A stretch of 64,000 bases of DNA from Rubrivivax sp. (GTDB taxonomy: Bacteria > Pseudomonadota > Gammaproteobacteria > Burkholderiales > Burkholderiaceae_C): contig JAIXSE010000026.1 in NCBI GenBank assembly GCA_027484825.1, positions 1-64,000 of the forward strand. Direction: 5' to 3'. A model generated the notes under the pieces. The model ran no database searches. It was not told the DNA's origin and saw only the letters and a program-made list of their open reading frames with translations. The position numbers and the translations under genes were made by a program. Positions within the stretch are counted from its first letter, which is position 1, and the number at the start of each line of letters is the position of its first letter. Below are positions 45,098 to 54,173 of this stretch, in pieces.

Positions 45098-46430
45098 ACT
45101 TGTAGTAGCCGGCTTTGCGCATTTCTCGGTCGGCGGTCACCTGGCTCGCCTTCAGCGCGTCATCCACCGAGGTACGCCCCGCCACCGCTGCGCTCATCTG
45201 CTGCCCCACGGCAATCCCGATGGCCTGGAACTCCGGGATCGCCGCGAACTGCACGCCCACATACGGGCTCTTGGGCAGCGTGGAATCGTTCGGATTGGCC
45301 GAATCGATCGCGGTCTTCTCCGCAGCGGCAAATCGTGCCGCCTTCTGGAACTCCGCATTGGCATAGGTGCTCTTGCGCGTCCCGGTGGGCACATTCGCCC
45401 AGCCATTGGTCTTGGCCACCAGCTGGATGTAGTCCTTGCTGGTCGACCAGGTGATGAACTTCTGCGCGGCCGCCACCTTCTTCGAGCCCGCCGGAATCGC
45501 CAGATTCCAGGACCAGAGCCAGTTGGCGCCCTTGGGCGTGTTCATCGTCGGCGCCTGGGCAAACGCCATCTGCGCCGCCACCTTCGACTGCTTCGGATCC
45601 GACACGAACGAGGCTGCAATCGTGGCGTCCACCCACATGCCGCACTTGCCGGAGCTGGTCAGCGCCAGGATCTCATTGAAGCTGTTGGCCGACGACCCGG
45701 GCGGGCCGTAGTTCTTCAGCAGGTCCACATAGAAGCTGACCGCTTCCTTCCAGGCCTTGGACTCGAGCTGCGGCTTCCACTGCATGTCGAACCACTGCCC
45801 GCCGAAGGTGTTGGCAATGGTGGTGATCAGGGCCATGTTGTCGCCCCAGCCCGGCTTGCCCCGCAGGCAGATGCCGTAGATGCCGTTCTTGGGATCATGG
45901 ATCTTGGCCGCCAGGTCCTTGATCTGCGGCCAGGTCGGACGCTCGGGCACCTGCACGCCTGCCTTGTCGGCCAGGTCCTTGCGGTACATCAGCATGGAGC
46001 TTTCCGCATAGAACGGCGCGGCAAAGAGCTTACCGTCCACCGACAGGCCGGCGCGCACGGCGGGCAGCAGGTCGTCCACGTCATAAGCCGCATCGGGCTT
46101 GAGTTCCTGCAGCCAGCCCTTCTTGCTCCAGATGGGCGCTTCATACAGACCGATGGTCATCACATCGAACTGGCCGCCCTTGGTGGCGATGTCGGTGGTG
46201 ACGCGCTGGCGCAGCACCCCTTCTTCCAGCGTGACCCACTTTAGCTTGATGTCGGGATTGGCCTGCTCGAAATGCTTGCTGAGCTTTTGCATCTCGATCA
46301 TGTGACCGTTGTTCACGGTCGCAATCACCAGCTCGGTTTGCGCCTGCGCCGCACCGGCGAAGGACCACATCACCGCCGCAGCCGCCGCCGCTACACGAGC
46401 GGCACGCGCGACACGAATGGAAGCGTGCAT
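45096..46430 (-). CDS. mtlE: Polyol ABC transporter substrate-binding protein (MtlE/SmoE type)
   Basis: This 444-residue periplasmic protein has a signal peptide (about 1-30, ending AGAAQAQ) and a family 1 solute-binding fold. Notable parts are VIATVNNGHMIEMQKLSKHFE, DVMTIGLYEAPIW, APFYAESSMLMYRKDL and KCGMWVDATIAASFV. It matches mannitol/sorbitol-binding proteins of MtlE/SmoE type. It is the first gene of the operon, with AGGAGA seven bases upstream. Confidence 0.93.
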   Translation of the reverse strand: MHASIRVARAARVAAAAAAVMWSFAGAAQAQTELVIATVNNGHMIEMQKLSKHFEQANPDIKLKWVTLEEGVLRQRVTTDIATKGGQFDVMTIGLYEAPIWSKKGWLQELKPDAAYDVDDLLPAVRAGLSVDGKLFAAPFYAESSMLMYRKDLADKAGVQVPERPTWPQIKDLAAKIHDPKNGIYGICLRGKPGWGDNMALITTIANTFGGQWFDMQWKPQLESKAWKEAVSFYVDLLKNYGPPGSSANSFNEILALTSSGKCGMWVDATIAASFVSDPKQSKVAAQMAFAQAPTMNTPKGANWLWSWNLAIPAGSKKVAAAQKFITWSTSKDYIQLVAKTNGWANVPTGTRKSTYANAEFQKAARFAAAEKTAIDSANPNDSTLPKSPYVGVQFAAIPEFQAIGIAVGQQMSAAVAGRTSVDDALKASQVTADREMRKAGYYK

Positions 46431-46564
46431 CTGGGAGTCTCCTGTTTGTTGGTATTCATGTCCGGCATTGGGGGAGCAGCGCCGACGGCATGAACGATAC
46501 CGATCCGGAAATGCCGGAGTGGTACCCGGTGGCCCATCAGAAGATACTGAGTTGCACCAACGGG

Positions 46565-46580
46565 TTAGTGTTACTACTAA
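46565..46580. promoter_or_regulatory. TTAGT-gttact-ACTAA inverted repeat upstream of mtlE
   Basis: A 16-bp AT-rich imperfect palindrome (perfect 5-bp arms) lies 135 bases upstream of the mtlE ATG, in the 250-bp gene-free region before the operon. It could be a regulator site, but AraC proteins usually bind direct repeats. Confidence 0.35.
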
Positions 46581-46680
46581 TCTGGCGAAACCAAGTACAG
46601 AGATCGCACCCGGTGGGCGGATTCTGGAAACAGGAGATGCGGGGAATGGATCGGGAGGGGCGTCGAACGCCCGGGGGCGA

Positions 46681-48075
46681 TCAGACGAATTGGGCGGCAG
46701 CGTGCGCGGAGGCCCAGGCCCACTGGAAGTTGAAGCCGCCCAGATGGCCGGTGACGTCCAGCACTTCGCCAATGAAATACAGGCCCGGCGACTTGAGCGA
46801 TTCCATGGTCTTGGACGACACCTCGCGGGTATCCACGCCGCCCAGGGTCACTTCCGCGGTGCGGTAGCCCTCGGTGCCGGCGGGCACCACCTGCCAGGCG
46901 GAGAGCTTGTCGGCGATGCCCTCCAGCTCGGCATGGGTGTATTGCTTGATCGGCTTGGAGGGGAACCACTGCTCGCAGAGCAACTGCGCCATCTTCTTGG
47001 TGAAGACCTCGCCCAGCAGCGTCTTGAGCTCGGCATTGGGGCGGTCCTGGCGCTGCTGTGCCAGCCAGTCCGGCACCGAGCGGTCGGGCAGCAGGTTGAT
47101 CTCCACCGCCTGACCGGGCAGCCAGTAGGACGAGATCTGCAAAATGGCCGGGCCGCTGAGGCCGCGGTGGGTGAAGAGGATGTTCTCGCGGAAGCTCTTG
47201 CCGTTGCAGCTCACCAGGCAGTCCACGGACGTGCCGGAGAGCTCGGTGCACAGGTCCTTGAGCTGGTCGGTGATGGTGAAGGGAACGAGCCCGGCGCGCG
47301 TGGGCAGCACCCGGTGGCCGAACTGGCGGGCGACGTCGTAGCCGAAGCCGGTGGCGCCCATGGTGGGAATCGAGAGACCACCGGTGGCGATGACCAATGA
47401 CTTGCAGCGCACCGGGCCGGCGGAAGTCTGGAGGACATAGCCGTCGTTGGGCGCGGCGGAGGGCGCGCCGGATGCAGCCTTGGCGCGTTTGTCGGCCTTG
47501 GCGGACTTGGCGGGTTTGCCGGACGTGGCGGGCAGGTCGGGCGTGGTGGGGGTGGCAGACGCGTCGGCCGTCGCAGAGAGACTCTCGAGCGCAGCCACCG
47601 CTTCAGCCGCATCGGCCGGCATCGTGGCCGCGACTGCCGCCAACGGGAGGCATTCGATCTTCTCGATGCTGGTGTTCAGCTGCACCGTGGCACCGACCGC
47701 ATCACACTCGGCCAGCAGCATCTTCAGGATGTCGATCGACTTGTTGTCACAGAAGAGCTGACCCAGCTTCTTCTCGTGATAGGGGACGCGATGCTTGTTG
47801 ACCAGTGCAATGAAGTCCCACTGCGTGTAGCGGGCCAGGGCCGACTTGCAGAAGTGGGTGTTCTCCGAGAGGAAGTTGGCCGGCTCGGTATAGAGGTTGG
47901 TGAAATTGCAGTTGCCCCCGCCGGACATCAGGATCTTCTTGCCGGCCTTGTTGGCATGGTCCAGCACCAGCACCCGCCGACCGCGTGCACCCGCCTGGGC
48001 GGCGCACATCAGGCCGGCGGCACCGGCGCCGATCACCACCACATCGGTGTCCACCACCGCCGCATCTGCGCTCAT
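46681..48075 (-). CDS. HI0933/BaiN-family NAD(P)/FAD-dependent oxidoreductase
   Basis: This 464-residue flavoprotein has the dinucleotide motif VVVIGAGAAGLMCAAQAGARG, AGKKILMSGGGNCNFTN, VIATGGLSIPTMGATGFGY and the C-terminal GLYFIGEVLDVTGHLGGFNFQWAWASA. The HI0933 (YhiN) family is widespread, and its physiological substrate is unclear. Residues about 145-217 hold an Ala/Lys/Pro/Ser-rich insertion between the FAD and inserted domains. It follows dnaB on the same strand. Confidence 0.92.
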   Translation of the reverse strand: MSADAAVVDTDVVVIGAGAAGLMCAAQAGARGRRVLVLDHANKAGKKILMSGGGNCNFTNLYTEPANFLSENTHFCKSALARYTQWDFIALVNKHRVPYHEKKLGQLFCDNKSIDILKMLLAECDAVGATVQLNTSIEKIECLPLAAVAATMPADAAEAVAALESLSATADASATPTTPDLPATSGKPAKSAKADKRAKAASGAPSAAPNDGYVLQTSAGPVRCKSLVIATGGLSIPTMGATGFGYDVARQFGHRVLPTRAGLVPFTITDQLKDLCTELSGTSVDCLVSCNGKSFRENILFTHRGLSGPAILQISSYWLPGQAVEINLLPDRSVPDWLAQQRQDRPNAELKTLLGEVFTKKMAQLLCEQWFPSKPIKQYTHAELEGIADKLSAWQVVPAGTEGYRTAEVTLGGVDTREVSSKTMESLKSPGLYFIGEVLDVTGHLGGFNFQWAWASAHAAAQFV

Positions 48076-48090
48076 CTGCCAGGCCCCGGA

Positions 48091-49518
48091 TCAGTACTCG
48101 TCGCCGCCCGGACTCACATAGCCCGGTGCGAGGTTTTCAAACTTGGTGTTCTGCCGCTGGAAGGCCAGCTTGACCGTGCCCACCGGGCCATTCCGCTGCT
48201 TGGCGATGATGATCTCCGCCACGCCGGGTTCCTTGCACTCGTCCTTGGTGTAGTACTCGTCGCGGTAGATGAACATGATGATGTCCGCGTCCTGCTCGAT
48301 GGCGCCCGACTCGCGCAGGTCGGACATCATCGGACGCTTGTCCGGCCGCGTTTCCACCGAGCGGTTGAGCTGCGACAGCGCAATCACCGGGCAACGCAAT
48401 TCCTTGGCCAGCGCCTTCAGGCCCCGCGAGATTTCACCAACCACCGTGGCCCGGTTTTCTTCGCTGGCGCCGCCGTTGCCGCTCATCAGCTGCAAATAGT
48501 CGATGATGATCAGGCCAAGCTGGCCGCAGATCCGGGCCTGGCGGCGCGCACGGGCGCGCACTTCACTGGGCGACAGGCCCGGGCTTTCATCGATGAAGAT
48601 GGGCGCATTGCCCAGCTTGTCGACCGCCTCGGCCAGACGGCCCCATTCGTCGTCTTGCAGGCGCCCGGTCCGCAGATGGCTCTGGTCGATACGGCCGATG
48701 GAGCCGACCATCCGCAACGCCAGCTGCGCGGCGCCCATTTCCATCGAGTAGATGACGACCGGCAGGCCTTCATTGATGGCCACCGCTTCGCCGATGTTGA
48801 TCGCAAAGGCGGTCTTGCCCATGGACGGGCGGGCGGCCAGGATGATGAGGTCGCCCTTTTGCAGGCCGGCGGTCATGCGGTCCAGGTCGAAGAAGCCGGT
48901 GCGCACGCCGGTGACGTCTTCGGCGCCCTGCTCCGCCAGCTCATTGACCCGGTCCATCAGCTCGACCATCAGCCGGTCCATGCTCTGGAAGCCCTGGCCG
49001 CCCCGCGAGCCTTCTTCGTTGATGCGAAAGATCTTGCCTTCGGCTTCGTCCAGGATCTCGTTGACCGGGCGGCCCTGCGGGTTGAGCGCAGCAGTGGCGA
49101 TCTCATCGGAGGTGGCCACCAACTTGCGCAGAATGGCCCGCTCCCGGACGATTTCCGCATAGCGGCGCAGGTTGGCCGCGCTGGGCACGCCTTGCGCCAA
49201 GGCATTCAGATACGCCAGGCCGCCGCATTCTTCGGCCTTGCCCAGCGAGGTCAGTTCCTCGAACACCGTGACCACGTCCGCCGGTTTGCCAGCGTTCACC
49301 AGCTTGCCGATGGCGGCGTAAATCTGCTTGTGCTCGAAGCGGTAGAAGTCGGTGTCGCTGAGCGTGTCAGCCGCCTTGTCCCAGGCGGTGTTGTCGATCA
49401 GCAGCCCTCCCAGCACACTTTGCTCGGCCTCCACGGAATTGGGAGGCACGCGCAGGCGGGCGACATCGTCGTCGCGGGCGCCGGAACCGGGCGGGTTGGC
49501 GGAAAAGATCGCGGACAT
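48091..49518 (-). CDS. dnaB: Replicative DNA helicase DnaB
   Basis: This 475-residue hexameric helicase has an N-terminal primase-interacting domain (about 20-130: LRVPPNSVEAEQSVLGGLLID) and a RecA-like domain. The latter has Walker A ARPSMGKTAF, Walker B LGLIIIDYLQLMSG, LSQLNRSVETR and DIIMFIYRDEYY. It sits downstream of rplI, as in most proteobacteria, but behind a terminator, so it probably has its own promoter. Confidence 0.98.
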   Translation of the reverse strand: MSAIFSANPPGSGARDDDVARLRVPPNSVEAEQSVLGGLLIDNTAWDKAADTLSDTDFYRFEHKQIYAAIGKLVNAGKPADVVTVFEELTSLGKAEECGGLAYLNALAQGVPSAANLRRYAEIVRERAILRKLVATSDEIATAALNPQGRPVNEILDEAEGKIFRINEEGSRGGQGFQSMDRLMVELMDRVNELAEQGAEDVTGVRTGFFDLDRMTAGLQKGDLIILAARPSMGKTAFAINIGEAVAINEGLPVVIYSMEMGAAQLALRMVGSIGRIDQSHLRTGRLQDDEWGRLAEAVDKLGNAPIFIDESPGLSPSEVRARARRQARICGQLGLIIIDYLQLMSGNGGASEENRATVVGEISRGLKALAKELRCPVIALSQLNRSVETRPDKRPMMSDLRESGAIEQDADIIMFIYRDEYYTKDECKEPGVAEIIIAKQRNGPVGTVKLAFQRQNTKFENLAPGYVSPGGDEY

Positions 49519-49600
49519 GTGGACAACTCTGTGGGAAAGCGGTGATCAAGCTCTGGAGAGCGCGGGACATCCAGTGGACAAGCCCAGGCCCTGAAAAGCC

Positions 49601-49632
49601 GAAAGCCGACCGCTGAGAAGCGGTCGGCTTTC
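49601..49632 (-). terminator. Terminator after rplI
   Basis: A perfect 14-bp stem (49601-49614 with 49619-49632) has a 4-nt loop. On the minus strand it is followed by GGCTTTTC. It closes the rpsF operon ahead of dnaB. Confidence 0.8.
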
Positions 49633-49715
49633 GTTTGACCTATGGTGGCATGCCTTGCGGCAGTGCCACTCAGGGTATGCAGCAGTGGACAAGCCACCAC
49701 CGCATCAGGTGCCAA

Positions 49716-50168
49716 TTACTCGGCTTCGGCGACGATCTGCACCGTCACGTCCGACACCACGTCGGTGTGCGGAGCCACGGTCACAGCGAATTCGCCGACG
49801 GTCTTCAGCGGACCGTTGGGCAGGCGCACTTGCGACTTGGCCACGGCGATGCCGGACTTGGTCAGTGCTTCTGCGATGTCAGCGTTGGTCACGGAACCGA
49901 ACAGACGGCCGTCCACGCCAGCCTTCTGGCTGATGGTGACGGTCTTGCCGTTCAGTTGCTCGCCCAGAGCCTGGGCGGCGGCCAGCTTTTCAGCAGCAGC
50001 CTTTTCCAGTTCTGCGCGCTTGGCTTCGAATTCCTTGATGGCCGATTCGGTCGCGCGACGGGCGCGGCGGGTCGGGATCAGGAAGTTGCGAGCGTAGCCG
50101 TCCTTGACCTTGACGACGTCACCCAGGTTGCCGAGGTTGGCCACCTTTTCAAGCAGGATCACTTGCAT
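49716..50168 (-). CDS. rplI: 50S ribosomal protein L9
   Basis: This 150-residue protein begins [21 protein letters not shown] and has the basic N-domain [14 protein letters not shown]. The long central helix and C-terminal 23S-binding domain follow. It is the last gene of the S6 operon. Confidence 0.98.
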   Translation of the reverse strand: MQVILLEKVANLGNLGDVVKVKDGYARNFLIPTRRARRATESAIKEFEAKRAELEKAAAEKLAAAQALGEQLNGKTVTISQKAGVDGRLFGSVTNADIAEALTKSGIAVAKSQVRLPNGPLKTVGEFAVTVAPHTDVVSDVTVQIVAEAE

Positions 50169-50178
50169 GGCGTACTCC

Positions 50179-50469
50179 TCAGACCTTGTGCTGGTCGCTG
50201 TAAGGCAGCAGGGCCAGGAAGCGGGCGCGCTTGATGGCGACCGACAGCTGACGCTGGTAGAACGCGCGCGTGCCGGTCAGGCGTGCGGGCACGATCTTGC
50301 CGTTTTCGCTGATGAAGTCGCGCAGAACGTCGACATCCTTGTAGTCGATCTGCTCAACACCGGCGACGGTGAAGCGGCAGAAACGCTTGCGGCGGAACAG
50401 CAGCGATTGTTGGTTGCGCTTGGGCTTGCGGTCCTTCGAGAACCGACCTTTACCACGTGGCGGGGGCAT
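50179..50469 (-). CDS. rpsR: 30S ribosomal protein S18
   Basis: This 96-residue protein contains the S18 core [22 protein letters not shown] and [15 protein letters not shown]. The basic N-terminus and final [11 protein letters not shown] are typical for betaproteobacteria. It lies between priB and rplI. Confidence 0.98.
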   Translation of the reverse strand: MPPPRGKGRFSKDRKPKRNQQSLLFRRKRFCRFTVAGVEQIDYKDVDVLRDFISENGKIVPARLTGTRAFYQRQLSVAIKRARFLALLPYSDQHKV

Positions 50470-50547
50470 ATTGACCTCTTCGAATCTATCCAGATAAAAC
50501 GATGTGCGCGAAACCTTGGAGGAAGAACGATCTGCTTCTGGGTTGGA

Positions 50548-50832
50548 TCAGCGCTCCAAGCCGGTGATGTGAAACACCGTCCCGCGACCTTGCCGCTGCG
50601 CTGAGAGAAACCCGGTGAACACCGCAGCTTCCGTCAGGCCCAGGGCCTGCACCCGTTTGACGATCTCACCCACGGCCACCGCCTTGATGTCCAGGGCCAC
50701 CTTGCGGCGGGCCCCGGCCTCTTCGACCTGGGACTCATGCGTGAGCATCACGTCCAGGGCCGGAAGACCGGCGGGGGTGTAGCGGATCGCGGCGAGTTCG
50801 AGAATTCGTGCGCTTAAAACCAGTTGGTTCAT
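50548..50832 (-). CDS. priB: Primosomal replication protein N (PriB)
   Basis: This 94-residue OB-fold single-stranded DNA-binding protein begins MNQLVLSARILELAAIRYTP and includes HESQVEEAGARRKVALDIKA. It acts in PriA-dependent replication restart. The place between rpsF and rpsR is the standard one and helps set the betaproteobacterial assignment. Confidence 0.96.
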   Translation of the reverse strand: MNQLVLSARILELAAIRYTPAGLPALDVMLTHESQVEEAGARRKVALDIKAVAVGEIVKRVQALGLTEAAVFTGFLSAQRQGRGTVFHITGLER

Positions 50833-50923
50833 ACCAGATGGTTCAATGTGCAGGGTTCAGGAAGCTGCGCCCAACGAGCGGCTGATTCAGAAACAGAGAA
50901 CTTCAGGAATCGCGACGGCCAGT

Positions 50924-51286
50924 TCAGGCGGACGCTTCTTGGGGAGCCTTGCGGGCTTCTTCGCGCTCAACAGCCTTCATCATCACCGAGGGGGCGGTCT
51001 CCGCCTTGTCCTTGGCAACGGTCAGGTGACGCAGCACGGCGTCGTTGAAGCGGAAACCGGTCTCGAGCTCACCCAGGATTTCCTTGGATGCCTCGATGTT
51101 CAGGCACAGGTAATGCGCCTTGGCCAGCTTCTGGATCATGTAGGCCAGTTGACGGCGGCCCCAGTCTTCCACGCGATGCACCTTGCCACCACCGTTGGTG
51201 ACCAGGCCCTTGTAGCGCTCCAGCATGGCCGGAACTTGTTCGCTTTGATCCGGATGGATCAGCAGAACGATCTCGTAATGACGCAT
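50924..51286 (-). CDS. rpsF: 30S ribosomal protein S6
   Basis: This 120-residue protein has the S6 start [42 protein letters not shown] and an extended acidic tail. It is the first gene of rpsF-priB-rpsR-rplI. Confidence 0.98.
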   Translation of the reverse strand: MRHYEIVLLIHPDQSEQVPAMLERYKGLVTNGGGKVHRVEDWGRRQLAYMIQKLAKAHYLCLNIEASKEILGELETGFRFNDAVLRHLTVAKDKAETAPSVMMKAVEREEARKAPQEASA

Positions 51287-51413
51287 AAATACTCCTTGTG
51301 GGTTTCAGAGGGTCTGAAAGCCGCACCCCAGCGTCAAGTCCTGGGTACGGCAAGGGAAGCCCGCGATTCTAGTGCAAGTTTGGGGGCGGCGTCCACCTGG
51401 CCTTGATGCGGCC

Positions 51414-53549
51414 TCAAATCTCGTGCAGGCGGCGCTGCACGGCCTGGGCGGTGGCCGGGGGTGGCGGGGTGAGCAGGCTGACGCTGATCAGGGCCAGGAT
51501 GCCGGCCGGCAGGCCGAAGAGCGCAGCCGCCACGGGCTGGATGCCCCACCAGAGCTGCGGGTCGCCGGGCAGGCCCAGAGCCTGGCGAAGGCCGGCGTGG
51601 GCGCTGATCATGTAGTAGAGGGTGACGCCCAGGCCGGTGAGCATGGCGGCGGCTGCTCCATGCTTGTTGGCGCGGCGCCAGAAAATGCCGCCGACGAGCG
51701 CAGGCACCAGGGTGGCACCGGCCAGGGAGAAGGCGGCGGAGACGAGCAGCAGGATGTCCGCAGGCTTTTGGGTGGCGACGGCAGCGGCGGTGAGCGCGGT
51801 GGCCAGCAGCAGCGCCTTGGAGACGGTGACCCGCTGGGTGGCGGAGGCGGACGGGTGCAGCACCCGGTAGTAGATGTCGTGGGACAGGGCGCTGGAGATG
51901 GTCAGCAGCAGGCCGTCGGCAGTGGAGAGGGCCGCGGCGAGGGCACCGGCGGCAACCATGGCGGAGAGCACATAGGGCAGCCCCGCGAGCTCCGGGGTGA
52001 TGAGCATGATGACGTCACCACCCAGGCGAAGCTCCGCCAGTTGCAGGATGCCGTCCTGGTTGACATCCTGGATGTTGAGCAGACCCGGATCGATGCGCAT
52101 CCATTGCCGCACCCAGGAGGGCAATTCGGCGATGGGCATGCCGACCAGGTGGGTGAAGACCTCATGCTTGAGGAGGACGGCCAGGGCCGGGGCACTGAGG
52201 TAGAGCAGCGCGATGAAGAAGAGCGACCAGGCCACGGAGCTGCGGGATTCGGCGACGCTGGGCGTGGTGTAGTAGCGGGTCAAAATGTGCGGCAGGCCGG
52301 CGGTGCCGACCATGAGCACGAGCACCAGGGCCACGAAGTTGCGGCGGGAGAGTTCGAAGGCTTCGCGTTCTTCGGGGGTGCCGTCGGGGTTGCCGGCGAA
52401 GGGCCGGGCGTGTGGGGGCATGCCAGCCAGGGGCTGGGCACGCTGGTGCTGTTGGTGCGCCGCCCAGGCCCATTGTTCGCGGGCCTGCACTTCCGTGCGG
52501 GGCAGCGCGGCGCGCTGTTTTTCAGCGGCCTGGATCTGCGCCAGCGGGGCATCGTCGGCCTTGAGCCGGGCAATGCGCTGGGAGGCGGCCTGGCGTTCGA
52601 GGTCGAGGGACTGCGGCAGCTCGGCGATCATCCGTTCGTAGTCGCGGGCGCTGCGTTCGTAGAGGGCGCGGACTTCGAGTTCCTTGGGGTCCTTCAGCAG
52701 GGCTTCCTCACGGGCGGTGATCTGCTGGAGTTGGCGTCCGGCGGTGAGTTGCGGGAGGGGGCCACCGGTTTGCTGGACGGAGAGCCACATGACCGGCAGC
52801 ACATAGGCCAGGATCATGATGATGTACTGCGCCACCTGGGTCCACGTGACCGCGCGCATGCCACCCAGAAAGCTGCAGACGAGCACGCCGCCCAAGCCGA
52901 CGAAGACGCCGATCTCAAAGGTGAGGCCGGTGAGGCGGGTGGTGATGAGGCCGACAGCGTAGATCTGCGCAACCAGGTAGATGAAGGACACCAGCACCGC
53001 CGCCGCCGCACCCATGACGCGCAAGCCGCGGCTGTCGAAGCGCTCGGCGAGGAAGTCGGGGACGGTGAATCTTGCAAAGCGGCGCAGGTAGGGCGCCAGC
53101 AGCAGCGCCACCAGGCAGAAGCCGCCCGTCCAGCCCAGCACAAATGCCAAGCCGCCGTAGCCCGAGAGGTAGAGGCTGCCCGCCATGCCCAGGAAGGAGG
53201 CCGCGCTCATCCAGTCAGCACCCGCCGCCATGCCGTTGTAGAACGCAGGAACGCGGCGGCCAGCCACGTAATACTCCACCGGGTCGGTGGTGCGGCTCAA
53301 GACACCAATGCCGGCATACACCAGCACCGTCAGCAGCAGGAAACTGAATCCCAGCCACTGCTTGGACATGCCGAAGTGCTCGAGCAGGCCCAGCACCCCC
53401 ACCAGCATCACCACGCCCACCGTGTAGGCCGCGTAGTTGCGGTTCAGGCGGCGGCGGAAGGCAGTCGTCTGAGCTTGGCCCTTTGACGGGTGCGGCTGTT
53501 GCGGCCCTTGCGGCGGTCGTGCCGGGCTTGGAGGAGTGGAGATGGACAT
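51414..53549 (-). CDS. Sodium/solute symporter (VC_2705-like) with EF-hand-like loop
   Basis: This is a 711-residue SSS-family transporter with about 13 membrane helices. It has EYYVAGRRVPAFYNGMAAGADWMSAASFLG, an N-terminal SSS signature, and LSTADGLLLTISSALSHDIYY. Charged, helical residues about 255-370 form a soluble insertion. A periplasm/cytoplasm loop has DVNQDGILQLAE (residues 495-506), a full EF-hand calcium-loop pattern. Relatives carry acetate or related acids. The start is uncertain; a GTG at 53603 is in frame. Confidence 0.88.
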   Translation of the reverse strand: MSISTPPSPARPPQGPQQPHPSKGQAQTTAFRRRLNRNYAAYTVGVVMLVGVLGLLEHFGMSKQWLGFSFLLLTVLVYAGIGVLSRTTDPVEYYVAGRRVPAFYNGMAAGADWMSAASFLGMAGSLYLSGYGGLAFVLGWTGGFCLVALLLAPYLRRFARFTVPDFLAERFDSRGLRVMGAAAAVLVSFIYLVAQIYAVGLITTRLTGLTFEIGVFVGLGGVLVCSFLGGMRAVTWTQVAQYIIMILAYVLPVMWLSVQQTGGPLPQLTAGRQLQQITAREEALLKDPKELEVRALYERSARDYERMIAELPQSLDLERQAASQRIARLKADDAPLAQIQAAEKQRAALPRTEVQAREQWAWAAHQQHQRAQPLAGMPPHARPFAGNPDGTPEEREAFELSRRNFVALVLVLMVGTAGLPHILTRYYTTPSVAESRSSVAWSLFFIALLYLSAPALAVLLKHEVFTHLVGMPIAELPSWVRQWMRIDPGLLNIQDVNQDGILQLAELRLGGDVIMLITPELAGLPYVLSAMVAAGALAAALSTADGLLLTISSALSHDIYYRVLHPSASATQRVTVSKALLLATALTAAAVATQKPADILLLVSAAFSLAGATLVPALVGGIFWRRANKHGAAAAMLTGLGVTLYYMISAHAGLRQALGLPGDPQLWWGIQPVAAALFGLPAGILALISVSLLTPPPPATAQAVQRRLHEI

Positions 53550-54095
53550 CGCCCAGCCATCTTCGCGGGTGGCTGCGGGGGGCGCATCGGTTGTTTCCTG
53601 CACGGGCCACAGGAAGACTTCGGCGGGGGGCGCGGCGCAGTCAGGTGGGGCATGCCGGCGGGGCGGGGGTGTGGATACGGAGGTCTTGAGGGCCTCGCCC
53701 TCAAGACTCCCCTGCGGTGCTCAGAAGTCGGGGCGGGCCCAACTCGCTCCGTTCACCTTCGGCTCACTCCGCTCAAACAGCCGGTCCCTCTAGCTAGATG
53801 TTGATGCGCGCTCCGCGCGCCCCCCGACTTCCTCCGCTCCTCGGCTCCTCCTACACACCCCCGCCCCGCCGGCATGCCCCACCTTCCTCCATCACCGAGC
53901 ACTTCCCCCATGTGCGAGGCCACGGTCCAGCGCTATTCGCCAACGTGGCCCAATCAATCGCTGTTCGCCGGTCGCCGATCGCGCTGCGGCCTTCGGCCTG
54001 GCGGTCTTTGCATGCGCTTCAACCTGTACGCCGCCCCGACCTCATCCCCATCAAGACCTTTCAAGCGCTGGAGGACAACGGTCGGCGCCATCGAC
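53550..54095. other. Gene-free region between symporter and ppsA
   Basis: No convincing coding frame, tRNA or family match was seen. The left half holds the inverted-repeat element described separately. The right part (53885-54095) shows no feature before the ppsA terminator. Confidence 0.6.
53643..53884. repeat. Inverted-repeat element with 31-bp perfect arms
   Basis: Bases 53643-53673 are the exact reverse complement of 53854-53884. Inside are a nested perfect 10-bp pair (53724-53733 with 53822-53831) and an 11-bp hairpin with a 3-nt loop (53683-53693 with 53697-53707). A GCGCG hairpin (806-820 region of 53.8 kb) is also present. No target-site duplication and no open frame were found. A MITE-like or BIME-like element or a large RNA structure is possible. 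Confidence 0.85.
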
Positions 54096-54127
54096 AAAAA
54101 GAAAGGGGCAGCCATGCTGCCCCTTTC
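54096..54127 (-). terminator. Rho-independent terminator of ppsA
   Basis: On the minus strand a 12-bp perfect stem (54101-54112 with 54116-54127, 3-nt loop) is followed by TTTTT (54100-54096), 47 bases past the ppsA stop. Confidence 0.9.
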
Positions 54128-54173
54128 GGTGGTGGTGCTGTGATCGGGAGGGCGTCCCCCTCCCCTCATGTCA

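Noticed and set aside
51372-53486. Long plus-strand open frame opposite the symporter
   Set aside because: Gly/Gln/His-rich translation without family features; it mirrors the coding frame of a clear SSS transporter.
53604-54095. tRNA or rRNA fragment in the long gene-free region
   Set aside because: No cloverleaf or conserved tRNA arm sequences were seen; the structure is explained by long inverted repeats.
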